The notes under the pieces were generated by a model. That model was not told where the DNA came from. It searched no databases and saw only the letters and a program-made list of their open reading frames with translations. Below, piece by piece: positions 24,870 to 35,418 of a stretch of DNA of 64,000 nt (the first letter of the stretch is position 1; every line of letters begins with the position of its first letter). This stretch comes from Mycobacterium pseudokansasii (GTDB lineage: Bacteria > Actinomycetota > Actinomycetes > Mycobacteriales > Mycobacteriaceae): NCBI RefSeq assembly GCF_900566075.1, contig NZ_UPHU01000001.1:5642325-5706324 (forward strand), written 5' to 3'. The position numbers and the translations under genes are program-made.

Positions 24870-27115
24870 CGAGGCACCCTCGGCACTTTGAGGCCGGAGG
24901 CGGCGATCATCTCCCGCATGACTTCGTTGACGCCACCGCCGAAGGTGATCACCAGATTGCGTTTGGTCTGCGAGTCCAGCCACTCGAGCAGCTCGGCCGT
25001 GTCCGGATCGGCCGGGTTCCCGTATTTGCCGACGATCTCTTCGGCGAGTCGACCGATGCGCTGAACACGTTCGGTACCAAAGACTTTCGTCGCCGCGGCA
25101 TCGGCCACGTTGATGTCCTCACCGGCAGCCGCCACCTGCCAATTCAGTAACTCGTTGATCCGCCAGGTCGCGTGGATCTCGCCGAGCGCCCGCTTGACAT
25201 CGTCGTGATCGATCGGTGCGACACCGTTGACGCCCGGCTTGCACGCCCAAGCACGCACCCGGTCGTAGATGCTGGCGAAGCGGCCGGCCGGGCCCAGCAT
25301 CACCCTCTCGTTGTTGAGCTGGGTGGTGATCAGCCGCCAGCCGCCGTTCTCCTCACCGACGAGCATGTCGACGGGCACCCGTACGTCGTTGTAGTAGGTG
25401 GCGTTGGTGTGGTGGGCTCCATCGGACAGGATGATCGGCGTCCACGAGTAGCCGGGGTCCTTGGTGTCGACGATGAGAATCGAAATCCCTTTGTGTTTAA
25501 CGGCTTCGGGGTCGGTCCGACATGCCAGCCAGATGTAATCGGCGTCATGGGCTCCGGTGGTGAAGATCTTCTGGCCGTCGACGATATACTCGTCGCCCTG
25601 ACGCACGGCCGTTGTCCGCAACGACGCCAGGTCGGTGCCGGCTTCGGGTTCGGTGTAGCCGATCGCGAAGTGCACCTCACCGGCCAGGATCGCCGGCAGG
25701 AACTTCTGCTTCTGCATCTCGCTGCCGTACACCTGCAGGGTGGGTCCGACGGTCTGCAACGTCACCGCGGGCAGCGGCACGTCGGCCCGATGCGCCTCGT
25801 TGACGAAGATCTGCTGCTCTATCGGACCAAATCCACGACCGCCGAACTCCTTTGGCCACCCGACGCCGAGCATGCCGTCGCGGCCCATCCGCCGGATCAC
25901 GGCGCGATACGCGGCGCCATGGCGGTCCTTCTCCATCTCCTTGGCCTCGTCGGGCGAGATCAACGTCGAAAAGTATTGCCGTATCTCGGCTTGCAGCTGC
26001 CGCTGCTCCGGAGTCAAGTCTATGAACATTGCGCCCGGGCCATCTGCGTGGCGACCCGCCGCCCCCGGCTGCGCCGCGCTCGGCTGCGCCGTGCCCGGCT
26101 GCGCCGCGCTCGCGATCCCCACGAGCTCGAGACGATGCGACGGCCCACCCAGCAACCGGGTCAGGTCTTTGATCGTGGAGTAATACCGGTGCATCGGATA
26201 AGTGATGTCCATTCCCATACCCCCGTGCAGGTGATGACAGATCTGCATCACCGGCGGCGCCTGAGACGTTAACCAATATCCGAGCACGTCGAGGTCGTCA
26301 TCGGCGTCACGACCTTCAGCCAGCCGCCAGTTCACCGACTTGGCCGCCAAATCGATGGTGCGCGAGGCGATATAGACCTCGGCGAGCTGCGCGGCCACGG
26401 TCTGGAAGGTGGACAGTGGCTTGCCGAACTGCTTCCGGTTGGCCACATAGTCGGCAGTAAGCCGCAACGCACCAGCCACCAGTCCGTCGGCATACGCACC
26501 CACCATCGCCAAAGCCAGCTGGTTGATCCGGTGCGCCGAAGAGCCCACCAGAACGTCGGATTCGGCAACCGCCACGTCGCTGAACGTCACCGTGTACTCA
26601 TCGGAACCGTTCGACGTCGGCGTGCGCACCAGCTGCACCCCCTCGGCTGTCGGTGACACCACCACGACCGCATTGTCGGCGGTAACGACCATCCAGTCCG
26701 CCTGCCCGGCATACCCGACACCAATCTTGGTGCCCGACAACCTGCCGCCCACAAAACTGGTCGACGGCCGGTCGGGCAGCGGGGCGCCCGGCTCGTTGAG
26801 CGCCGCGGTCAACACCGCGCCCTTGGCGACCCCGGCCAGGTACCGGTCCTGCTGCTCATTGGTGGCCAGATCAAGCAACGCCACCACACCCAGACCCAGC
26901 GTTGCCAGCGCCGGTGTGACGGCACCGTGCCGCCCGGCTTCGGTCAGCACGGTCCCCACTTCGAGCAGCCCGACGCCGTCGCCGCCGAGCCGTTCCGGCA
27001 CCGGCAACGCCGTCACTCCGCCGTCGACCAGCGCAGCCCAGGAGGTATCCCGCTGCAGCACCGACGTGACCACGTCGGCCACCGCCTGCTGTTCCGCGGT
27101 GAGATCGAAGTCCAT
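24866..27115 (-). CDS. fused acyl-CoA dehydrogenase FadE28-FadE29 (ChsE1-ChsE2) in one frame
   Basis: One uninterrupted frame of 749 codons. Residues 1 to about 332 (MDFDLTAEQQAVADVVTSV ... GPSHRLELV) are FadE28/ChsE1. Residues 363-749 (MFIDLTPEQRQLQAEIRQY ... GLKVPRVPR) are FadE29/ChsE2, exactly 387 residues like Rv3543c. Between them is a 30-residue linker with pentapeptide repeats AQPGT-AQPSA-AQPGA, encoded by a MIRU-like repeat. In M. tuberculosis these are separate genes whose products form an alpha2beta2 enzyme dehydrogenating the 3-carbon side-chain CoA. FadE29 keeps ATG 26029, so separate internal translation is possible, but no ribosome site precedes it. The start at 27115 overlaps the cyp125 stop (TAATG); the end overlaps chsH2. 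Confidence 0.9.
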   Translation of the reverse strand: MDFDLTAEQQAVADVVTSVLQRDTSWAALVDGGVTALPVPERLGGDGVGLLEVGTVLTEAGRHGAVTPALATLGLGVVALLDLATNEQQDRYLAGVAKGAVLTAALNEPGAPLPDRPSTSFVGGRLSGTKIGVGYAGQADWMVVTADNAVVVVSPTAEGVQLVRTPTSNGSDEYTVTFSDVAVAESDVLVGSSAHRINQLALAMVGAYADGLVAGALRLTADYVANRKQFGKPLSTFQTVAAQLAEVYIASRTIDLAAKSVNWRLAEGRDADDDLDVLGYWLTSQAPPVMQICHHLHGGMGMDITYPMHRYYSTIKDLTRLLGGPSHRLELVGIASAAQPGTAQPSAAQPGAAGRHADGPGAMFIDLTPEQRQLQAEIRQYFSTLISPDEAKEMEKDRHGAAYRAVIRRMGRDGMLGVGWPKEFGGRGFGPIEQQIFVNEAHRADVPLPAVTLQTVGPTLQVYGSEMQKQKFLPAILAGEVHFAIGYTEPEAGTDLASLRTTAVRQGDEYIVDGQKIFTTGAHDADYIWLACRTDPEAVKHKGISILIVDTKDPGYSWTPIILSDGAHHTNATYYNDVRVPVDMLVGEENGGWRLITTQLNNERVMLGPAGRFASIYDRVRAWACKPGVNGVAPIDHDDVKRALGEIHATWRINELLNWQVAAAGEDINVADAAATKVFGTERVQRIGRLAEEIVGKYGNPADPDTAELLEWLDSQTKRNLVITFGGGVNEVMREMIAASGLKVPRVPR
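26051..26117. repeat. diverged copy of the hsaE-hsaG repeat inside the FadE28-FadE29 frame
   Basis: The DNA starts GCGACCCGCCGCCCCCGG and ends GCGCTCGCGATC, like the 55-bp unit at 15371, but contains three 15-bp steps of CGGCTGCGCCG(C/T)GC(T/C). Read on the minus strand it encodes the AQPxx linker in frame, without a stop. Confidence 0.8.
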
Positions 27116-28443
27116 TACCGCGCCGCGGAACTCGAGACGGCGCCCGCCACCGCACTGGGCTGTCTGGCAGCTACCGGGCACGTGCCGGCGTAGTCGACCT
27201 GCCAGTGCTTGATGCCGTTGAGCCAGCCCGACCGCAGCCGCTGCGGCGCCGAGATCGGCGTCAGGTCCGGCATGTGGTCGGCGATGGCGTTGAACATCAG
27301 GTTGATGGTCAGCCGGGCCAGGTTGGCCCCGATGCAGTAATGCGCGCCGGTGCCGCCGAAGCCCACGTGCGGGTTGGGGTTTCGCAAGATGTTGAACGTG
27401 TAGGGGTCGTCGAAGACCTCTTCGTCGAAGTTGGCCGAGCGGTAGAACATCACCACCCGCTGGCCCTTCTTGATCTGGACTCCGGATAGTTCGTAGTCCT
27501 GCAGCGCGGTCCGCTGGAAGCAGGTGACCGGAGTGGCCCAGCGCACGATCTCATCGGCGGCGGTCTCCGGACGCTCGTTCTTGTACAGCTCCCACTGGTC
27601 GGGGTGGTCCGCGAACGCCATCATGCCCTGGGTGATGGAATTGCGGCTGGTCTCGTTACCGGCGACCGCGAGCATCACCACGAAGAAACCGAACTCGTCG
27701 TCGGAGAGCTTTTCACCGTCGATGTCGGCCTGAATCAGCTGCGTCACGATGTCGTCGCCCGGATTCTTGGCCTTATCCTCGGCCATCTTCATCGCATAGC
27801 TGATCAGCTCCACCGAGGACGCCTTCGGGTCGACATGCGCGAATTCCGAGTCTTCGGTGCCGGTCATCTCGTTCGACCAGTGGAACAGCTTCCCGCGATC
27901 CTCCTGCGGCACACCCAGCAGACCCGCGATGGCCTGCAGCGGTAGCTCACAGGACACCTGCTCGACGAAGTCGCCGGAACCCTCGGCCGCTGCCGCTTTG
28001 GCAATCTTGTGAGCACGCTCGCTGAGTTCGGCTTCCAAGCGTCCGATCGCCCGCGGCGTGAACCCGCGGGAGATGATCTTGCGCAACCGGGTGTGATGGG
28101 GCGCGTCCTGGTTGAGCATGACGAACCGCTGCACCTCGATGTCCTCGCGCGCGATGTCGTTGTGGAACCGCGGGATCACGGTGTTCTCATAGCTGGAGAA
28201 CACGTCGCTGTGCCGCGATACCTCCTTGACGTCCTTGAGCTTGGTGATCGCCCAGAAGCCGCCGTCGTGGTAGCCGCCGCCGTGGCCGGGTGCCTGCTCG
28301 TTCCACCAGATCGGAGCGGATGCCCGCAATTCGGCAAATTCGGCGACCGGCAGCCGCTCGGCGTAGATGTCGGGGTCGGTGAAATCGAACCCGGGTGGGA
28401 GATTGGGGCAGGGCACGGTGCTTCTCCTAACTGCAGTCTTCAT
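27115..28443 (-). CDS. cyp125: cytochrome P450 Cyp125 (cholest-4-en-3-one 27-hydroxylase)
   Basis: A 442-residue P450. The I-helix is FFVVMLAVAGNETSRNSITQ, ExxR lies in the K-helix region, and the haem-binding loop is HVGFGGTGAHYCIGANLAR with the proximal Cys. Cyp125 oxidises the terminal methyl of the cholesterol side chain to the carboxylate. The start at 28443 (MKTAVRRSTVPCPNL) fits the M. tuberculosis N terminus; the C terminus is about ten residues longer (ending AVSSSAAR). It is the first gene of the minus-strand operon; KstR and another palindrome lie upstream. Confidence 0.97.
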   Translation of the reverse strand: MKTAVRRSTVPCPNLPPGFDFTDPDIYAERLPVAEFAELRASAPIWWNEQAPGHGGGYHDGGFWAITKLKDVKEVSRHSDVFSSYENTVIPRFHNDIAREDIEVQRFVMLNQDAPHHTRLRKIISRGFTPRAIGRLEAELSERAHKIAKAAAAEGSGDFVEQVSCELPLQAIAGLLGVPQEDRGKLFHWSNEMTGTEDSEFAHVDPKASSVELISYAMKMAEDKAKNPGDDIVTQLIQADIDGEKLSDDEFGFFVVMLAVAGNETSRNSITQGMMAFADHPDQWELYKNERPETAADEIVRWATPVTCFQRTALQDYELSGVQIKKGQRVVMFYRSANFDEEVFDDPYTFNILRNPNPHVGFGGTGAHYCIGANLARLTINLMFNAIADHMPDLTPISAPQRLRSGWLNGIKHWQVDYAGTCPVAARQPSAVAGAVSSSAAR

Positions 28444-28480
28444 TGACCAAGGTGCGCTAGCTTGCGCCAGGCGATCCCTG

Positions 28481-28504
28481 GACAACTAGTTGTCACTAGT
28501 TGTC
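28481..28504. promoter_or_regulatory. perfect palindrome plus repeated half upstream of cyp125
   Basis: GACAACTAGTTGTC (28481-28494) is a perfect 14-bp palindrome, followed at once by ACTAGTTGTC, a second copy of its right part. It lies 38 bp before the cyp125 start and does not fit the KstR or KstR2 pattern, so it may bind another regulator. Confidence 0.5.
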
Positions 28505-28583
28505 CTAGTGATGCTCTCTTGCCAGTAAAACATGCCTCCACCGCAGACAAAAGGCACCGACGCATCGTCGCTTGTCATAGTAA

Positions 28584-28597
28584 TGAAACGTGTTCTA
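28584..28597. promoter_or_regulatory. KstR operator between cyp125 and fadA5
   Basis: TGAAACGTGTTCTA matches TnnAACnnGTTnnA and ends 10 bp before the fadA5 ATG. It is expected to control fadA5 and, divergently, the cyp125 operon. Confidence 0.82.
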
Positions 28598-28598
28598 G

Positions 28599-29767
<1,169 letters not shown>

Positions 29768-29768
<1 letters not shown>

Positions 29769-30154
29769 TGACGGTCTCCGACGAAGACCGCATCGCCGCG
29801 GCGCAGGCCTACATCGACGCGCTGGTCAGCCATGATGCCGACAAGGTGCCGTTCGCGCCCGGCTGCACCCGGGTCGAGCAAGGTGTCAAGAACGGGTTTT
29901 CCGGCGCTCACCTGCGGCGCAGCCTCAACCGCGGACTTCAGTACCGGGTGATCGCCGATGCGACACCACCGGACTACCGCATCGTCGGTGACGAGGTGCA
30001 CGCGACGTACGACGTGCTGACCAAGGCCGCGTTCGCCGGCCGTCGGATCGCCTCACGGGTCAACGAGACATTCGTGATTCCCGTCGACAGCGCCAGCGGG
30101 AAGGCCGAGATCGCGCACATCGTCGTGCGTTTTCGCCCATTCATTCAGCGGTAG
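29768..30154 (+). CDS. small DUF8021/SnoaL-like protein coupled to fadA5
   Basis: A 128-residue protein: MTVSDEDRIAAAQAYIDALVSHDADKVPFAPGCTRVEQGVKNGF, then GAHLRRSLNRGLQYRVI and a C-terminal sheet VNETFVIPVDSAS ... IAHIVVRFRPF. The N-terminal helix followed by DADKVPFAP is typical of NTF2/SnoaL-like (DUF8021) folds. It overlaps fadA5 by one base and ends 21 bp before ddn. I do not recall a gene here in M. tuberculosis. The function is unknown; a lyase or isomerase acting on a FadA5 product is a guess. Confidence 0.8.
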
Positions 30155-30631
<477 letters not shown>

Positions 30632-30891
30632 CGACCCGGCGCTGGGGGCCGCATCGGCCGGTTGTCGCGTTGAGGTGGGCACGTTGGCAGTCCTCGCCGT
30701 GCCGACGACCACTGTGCCAGGTGTGACGGGTGCGCCTCCTGGTGCACGTCGTAGTCGCTTGCGACGCAGCAGTCCCCTCCGCCAAGGACATTCGTTCTGC
30801 CCAGCTACCCGCGACAACCGCAGTGGCGGGCGCCGTCACGGCGGGTGGACCGAGAACCCGGACTAGGGCCCTTTCGGCTGCAACCGACCGG

Positions 30892-33498
30892 CTACGTCAA
30901 ACCGTCAAACCCGTTGACGCCCAACAGAGTTCCTCCCGTTCCACCGGTCCCTCCAGATCCCGTGGTCGGGCCCGTTCCGGCGTTGCCGCCGTTGCCACCG
31001 TTCCCGATCAGCCCGGCATTGCCGCCGTCACCGCCGTCCCCGCCGGTCGTCGTGCTGTCGCCGGCGGCGCCACCGGCACCACCGACACCCACCAGCCGCC
31101 CGCCGGTGCCACCGGTGCCACCGGTGCCGCCGTTGGTACTGCCAAACCCACCGGCTCCGCCAATACCGCCGCAGCCGAGTTGGCCGGCGTTGCCGCCGCC
31201 GCCCCCGGCTCCGCCGGTCGAGCCGCCGAAGCCGCCGGCCCCGCCAGGCCCGGCGCTGGAGAACAGCAGCCCCGCATCGCCGCCATGACCTGCGGCCCCG
31301 CCTTTGCCGCCCACGCCGACTCCGCCGGCACCACCGAGCCCGCCGCTGCCGAACAGCAGGCCGGCGTTGCCGGCGTCCCCACCGTGACCGCCGTTGACGG
31401 CGCCAACCCCGGCGACGCCACCGGCCCCGCCGGGGCCGCCGATCAGACCGGCGTTGCCGCCTGCTCCACCGGCACCCCCGGTGGCGTGGCCGAACGCGCC
31501 GGTCCCGCCGTTGCCGCCGCCGGCACCGACCAACCCGGCAAGCGATCCGGAGGCACCGCCCGTCCCACCGGCCCCGCCGATGCCGCCCAGGCTGAATCCA
31601 CCGGCACCACCGGCCCCGCCAGCGCCCAACAGCCCCCCGACACCGCCGGCCCCGCCGGCCCCGCCGGCCTTGGTGGGCCCGAATCCCGTTGCGGGTCCGC
31701 CGGACCCGCCGACGCCCGCGTTACCCGAGAACCATCCGCCGGCTCCACCGGTCCCACCGGCCCCGCCGTTGCCGGTCGAGGAGCTTCCGCCGGCCCCACC
31801 GGCGCCTCCAGAGCCCAACAGCCCGCCGGCCCCGCCGGTCCCGCCGTCTTGGCCAATGTCCGCCGCGCCGGACCCGCCGGATCCGCCGTCGCCGAGCAAC
31901 CACCCGCCCGGTGCACCGGCGACTCCGGTGCCCGGAGCCCCGTTGACGCCGTTGCCGATCAGCGGGCGCCCGGTCAGCGCCTCGGCAGGCGCATTGATCG
32001 CATTGAGCACAGCCTGTCGCACCGGCGGCAGTGGCGTGGCGGCATTCGGGCCGTTGGTCCCGTTGGCGCCCAACAGCAGTCCGGCGGGACCGCCGGCGCC
32101 GTTGCCGCCGAGGGTCGGGCCGGTCCCGCCGTTGCCGCCGTTGCCGCCGTTGCCGACCAGCACGGCATTGCCGCCGGCTCCGCCGTCGCCACCGGTCGTG
32201 CCGCCTTCGCCACCGGCCCCACCCGCGCCGCCGATACCTATCAGGCGGCCGGCGGTGCCGCCGTCGCCGCCATCACCGCCGGTGGTGCTGCCGTAGCCGC
32301 CGGCACCGCCGATGCCACCGCAACCCAGCAGTCCACCGACCCCGCCGGCTCCGCCGGCCCCGCCGATGCCACCACCACTGAACCCGCCGGCTCCGCCTGA
32401 TCCGGCGCTGGAAAACAGCAGGCCGGCATTGCCGCCGCGCCCGCCCGCCCCGCCGTCGCCGACGGCGCTGAACCCGCCGTCCCCACCGATGCCGCCGCTG
32501 CCGAACAGGAAGCCGGCGTTACCGCCGTCCCCGCCGATCGCACCGGTGCCGGCCTTGAGGCTGCCGCCGGCGGCGCCGCCGGCGCCGCCGGGTCCGGCGA
32601 GCAGGCCCGCGTTGCCACCATGGCCTCCCGCACCCCCGGCCGTCATACCGAAGCCGCCGCCCCCGCCGTCCCCGCCGCCGGCGCCGACCAGTCCGGCAAG
32701 CAGCCCGCCGGCCCCACCGGCCCCACCGGCCCCGCCGTCACCGCCGTTGATACCAACGCTGGTTCCACCAGCACCGCCAGCCCCACCGGCACCCAGCAGG
32801 CCGCCGGCCCCGCCGATTCCGCCGATCCCGCCCGCACCGGCCTTCCCCGCCGCCGTTACGGCCGCTCCACCAGCGCCGCCCACACCCCCGTTGCCCGACA
32901 ACCACCCGCCGGTCCCGCCGGCGCCGCCGGCCCCCGCGGCCTGACCGGCAAACGATGAGCTGCCGCCGGCCCCACCGGTCCCGCCGGAGCCCAGCAATCC
33001 GGCGGTCCCGCCCGCACCGCCGGCGCCCCCGGGCGTGGAAGCCGTCGCGGGCGCACCGGAGCCGCCGGCGCCGCCGTCACCGAGCAACCAGCCGCCCGGC
33101 GCCCCGTTGGCCCCGGTGCCCGGGGCACCGTTGGCGCCGTTGCCGATCAGCGGACGCCCGGTCAGCGCCTGGACCGGCACGTTGACAGCGGCAAGCAGTT
33201 GTGCCAGGGGCGAAGCGTTGGCCGCCTCGGCACCGGCATAGGCCGCCGCGCCCGCGGTCAACGCCTGCAGGAACTGCTGGTGAAACGCGGCAGCCTGCGC
33301 GCTCACCGCCTGGTAAGTCTGCGCGTGGCCGGAAAACAATGCCGCAATCGCGGCCGAGACCTCGTCCTCGGCCGCCGCCAAGATCCCCGTAGTATGGGCC
33401 GCTGCGGACATATCCGCGGCGGTGAGCGTCGTAGCGATACCGGCCAGATCCGTTGCGGCCGAATCCAGGATCTCGGGCACCGCGATCAAACTCGACAT
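30892..33498 (-). CDS. PE_PGRS family protein with two linker-PGRS modules
   Basis: An 868-residue protein. Residues 1-93 are a PE domain ([20 protein letters not shown] ... [14 protein letters not shown], with YAGAE as the YxxxE export signal). A first linker carrying the conserved [18 protein letters not shown] is followed by hundreds of GGxGG repeats. A second linker-like block, [20 protein letters not shown], occurs near residue 510 and is followed by another PGRS stretch ending [11 protein letters not shown]. It is expected to be ESX-5-exported and surface located. It is inserted between ddn and the Rv3548c-like gene; this insertion is not in the M. tuberculosis order. Confidence 0.93.
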   Translation of the reverse strand: MSSLIAVPEILDSAATDLAGIATTLTAADMSAAAHTTGILAAAEDEVSAAIAALFSGHAQTYQAVSAQAAAFHQQFLQALTAGAAAYAGAEAANASPLAQLLAAVNVPVQALTGRPLIGNGANGAPGTGANGAPGGWLLGDGGAGGSGAPATASTPGGAGGAGGTAGLLGSGGTGGAGGSSSFAGQAAGAGGAGGTGGWLSGNGGVGGAGGAAVTAAGKAGAGGIGGIGGAGGLLGAGGAGGAGGTSVGINGGDGGAGGAGGAGGLLAGLVGAGGGDGGGGGFGMTAGGAGGHGGNAGLLAGPGGAGGAAGGSLKAGTGAIGGDGGNAGFLFGSGGIGGDGGFSAVGDGGAGGRGGNAGLLFSSAGSGGAGGFSGGGIGGAGGAGGVGGLLGCGGIGGAGGYGSTTGGDGGDGGTAGRLIGIGGAGGAGGEGGTTGGDGGAGGNAVLVGNGGNGGNGGTGPTLGGNGAGGPAGLLLGANGTNGPNAATPLPPVRQAVLNAINAPAEALTGRPLIGNGVNGAPGTGVAGAPGGWLLGDGGSGGSGAADIGQDGGTGGAGGLLGSGGAGGAGGSSSTGNGGAGGTGGAGGWFSGNAGVGGSGGPATGFGPTKAGGAGGAGGVGGLLGAGGAGGAGGFSLGGIGGAGGTGGASGSLAGLVGAGGGNGGTGAFGHATGGAGGAGGNAGLIGGPGGAGGVAGVGAVNGGHGGDAGNAGLLFGSGGLGGAGGVGVGGKGGAAGHGGDAGLLFSSAGPGGAGGFGGSTGGAGGGGGNAGQLGCGGIGGAGGFGSTNGGTGGTGGTGGRLVGVGGAGGAAGDSTTTGGDGGDGGNAGLIGNGGNGGNAGTGPTTGSGGTGGTGGTLLGVNGFDGLT

Positions 33499-33649
33499 CT
33501 GAGACCTCCCGATGGGTCATGACATCCCTGCTGGTGTCCGAGCACCCGCGACATGGTCGGCAAAAACGCACCGTATCGCAGTTGAAAGCAGCACGTCCTG
33601 GACTTCGCCAGGATGTCCCGGCGTCTCGTAGGGCTGTTGGTCCCAGCGG

Positions 33650-33764
33650 ACTATCGCGTGATGCAGACCGGGTGATTGTCGCCGCCTCCAAAGGACGCAT
33701 CGTGAAAAGCGCGATCCAGGTGCAGATCAACATGGTGGTACTGCAGCCGCGAATAACTCAGTAG
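33650..33764 (+). pseudogene. fragment of a ddn-like gene
   Basis: The frame [20 protein letters not shown] ... QVQINMVVLQPRITQ-stop matches Ddn [20 protein letters not shown] and [10 protein letters not shown] with an internal deletion. The DNA stretch GACCGGGTGATTGTCGCCGC is identical to ddn at 30386. There is no start or N-terminal domain, so it is a remnant of a duplicated ddn or another FDOR gene. Its 3' end overlaps the next minus-strand gene by seven bases. Confidence 0.6.
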
Positions 33765-34423
33765 GTGAGTCCGGCCATCAACGGAAGCAACGCCAGGGGT
33801 GGAGAGGGCGTCTCCCCGGTCGCCGGCAGGAACGTGTACCGCGTCACCCGGCGCAACCCCAAATGCTGACTCTGCTTGTACGCAGCCGAGTTGACCGCTT
33901 CCCGGGGGAACAACAACGACTCGAGAAGCTCCGGCCTGAGCGACGGTCCCGGCTCGCCGCCAACCAACTGGCCCAGCACAACGGCCGCACTGTCACGCAC
34001 CGGCCAGGGCCCATCGCCGTCACAGACCAGGTGAGCGAGCACGCTGTCGTCGGGCCCGAATACGGTCACATCGTCCTTCTTGCGGACAGTCTTGGCGATT
34101 TGCCGCCGGTCGGGATCACTGAGCGTCACTGGAGCCGGCTTCTCGTTGATCGAGCTGATCCGGGCCAAGACCGCGCCGCCCGCTCCGCACACCTCGACGT
34201 GGATGTCATTGCCAACATCCATGCCCGTCAAAGTCACGAGCTTCCAGAAGTTCTGTGCCGCCTTGCCGCCGCTGTGCACTCGGGCGGTACGGGCCAGCAG
34301 AACGTTGTCGGTTCCGCGGAGCTCCCACCGGTGGCCCAGCGGGGACGTGCCGGCGCAAAAGACGGCCGAGAGGCCGCTGGGCCGAGCCAACTCGCCGAGC
34401 GATCGTGCCACGGGTTCATCCAT
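33758..34423 (-). CDS. hypothetical protein with LURP-one/tubby-like character
   Basis: About 221 residues from MDEPVARSLGELARPSGLSA. The pattern of paired strands (GHRWELRGTDNVLLARTARV, DIHVEVCGAGGAVLARISSI, DVTVFGPDDSVLAHLVCDGDG) recalls the scramblase/LURP-one-like beta barrel, but the family call is tentative. There is no signal peptide or membrane helix. The start at 34423 is the best ATG; an open frame continues upstream without coding character. It is not part of the M. tuberculosis order at this place. Confidence 0.65.
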   Translation of the reverse strand: MDEPVARSLGELARPSGLSAVFCAGTSPLGHRWELRGTDNVLLARTARVHSGGKAAQNFWKLVTLTGMDVGNDIHVEVCGAGGAVLARISSINEKPAPVTLSDPDRRQIAKTVRKKDDVTVFGPDDSVLAHLVCDGDGPWPVRDSAAVVLGQLVGGEPGPSLRPELLESLLFPREAVNSAAYKQSQHLGLRRVTRYTFLPATGETPSPPLALLPLMAGLTY

Positions 34424-34494
34424 GCGAAGCAAAATAGCGTGGGGCCGGGCACGTGCGACCGGGAACGTGACGGTAAGAACTCCGGATGCGCCCG

Positions 34495-35400
34495 TCAGGC
34501 CCCGTAAACCGGAACCGGAGGCCGTGACTTCGCCAGCAGGTCGGCGACGACGGACCCCAACTCGGCGGGATCCCATCGCGCGCCCTTGTCGACCTGCGGG
34601 CCATGCGCCCAGCCCTCGGCGACCCGGATGATGCCTCCCTCGACCTCGAACACCTTTCCGGTCACGTCGCGGGATTCGGCGCTGCCCAGCCATACCACCA
34701 GCGGGGAGATGTTCTCCGGCGCCATCGCGTCGAAACCCTCCTCGGGCTTGGCCATCATCTCGGCAAAGACGGTCTCGGTCATGCGAGTACGGGCCGACGG
34801 TGCGATGGCGTTGACGGTGACGCCGTAGCGGCCCATCTCCGCGGCGCCGACGAGTGTGATGGCCGCGATGCCCGCCTTGGCGGCGCTGTAGTTGCCCTGC
34901 CCGACGCTGCCCTGCAGTCCCGCGCCGGAGCTGGTGTTAATGATCCGCGCCTCAACCGCTTTCCCCTCCTTGGACAGTCCCCGCCAATATGACGCGGCGT
35001 GCCGCATCGTGGCGAAGTGGCCCTTGAGGTGCACGGCGATGACGGCGTCGAACTCCTCCTCACTGGTGTTGGCCATCATGCGATCGCGCACGATGCCGGC
35101 GTTGTTCACCAAAACGTCGAGGCCACCGAAGGTTTCGACGGCGGTCCGGATCAGGCCGGCCGCCTGGTTCCAGTCCGAGACGTCGGATCCGTTGGCGACG
35201 GCTTCGCCACCGGCCGCGGTGATCTCGTCGACCACGCCCTGCGCCGCGCTGCCGCCGCTCGCGGGCGAACCGTCCAGCCCCACCCCGATGTCGTTGACCA
35301 CCACGCGCGCGCCCTCGGCCGCGAAGGCCAGCGCATGCGCGCGACCGATACCGCCGCCCGCTCCGGTGACGATGACGACACGGCCGTCAACCAGGCCCAT
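34495..35400 (-). CDS. short-chain dehydrogenase (Rv3548c-like)
   Basis: A 301-residue SDR. The NAD(P) site is VTGAGGGIGRAHALAFAAEG; NNAG is in DVLVNNAGIVRD; the catalytic Ser and YxxxK are in IINTSSGAGLQGSVGQGNYSAAKAG. The long insert and C-terminal extension resemble the MFE-2-type hydroxyacyl-CoA dehydrogenases. Length is close to Rv3548c (304 aa). It lies 18 bp after the Rv3549c-like gene in the same minus-strand unit, downstream of the KstR2 operator at 36226. A 3-hydroxyacyl-CoA dehydrogenase step of HIP or side-chain degradation is likely; the substrate is not fixed. Confidence 0.92.
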   Translation of the reverse strand: MGLVDGRVVIVTGAGGGIGRAHALAFAAEGARVVVNDIGVGLDGSPASGGSAAQGVVDEITAAGGEAVANGSDVSDWNQAAGLIRTAVETFGGLDVLVNNAGIVRDRMMANTSEEEFDAVIAVHLKGHFATMRHAASYWRGLSKEGKAVEARIINTSSGAGLQGSVGQGNYSAAKAGIAAITLVGAAEMGRYGVTVNAIAPSARTRMTETVFAEMMAKPEEGFDAMAPENISPLVVWLGSAESRDVTGKVFEVEGGIIRVAEGWAHGPQVDKGARWDPAELGSVVADLLAKSRPPVPVYGA

Positions 35401-35418
35401 ACCTTTGCTCCTTACTGG

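Noticed and set aside
31394..32296. Long plus-strand proline-rich frames opposite the PE_PGRS gene
   Set aside because: They are the antisense reading of GGxGG codons (Pro-rich shadows) without starts or signals.
33626..33646. GGGCTGTTGGTCCC resembles a DosR box upstream of the PE_PGRS gene
   Set aside because: The left half lacks the GGGAC of the DosR pattern and only the right half fits; too weak to call.
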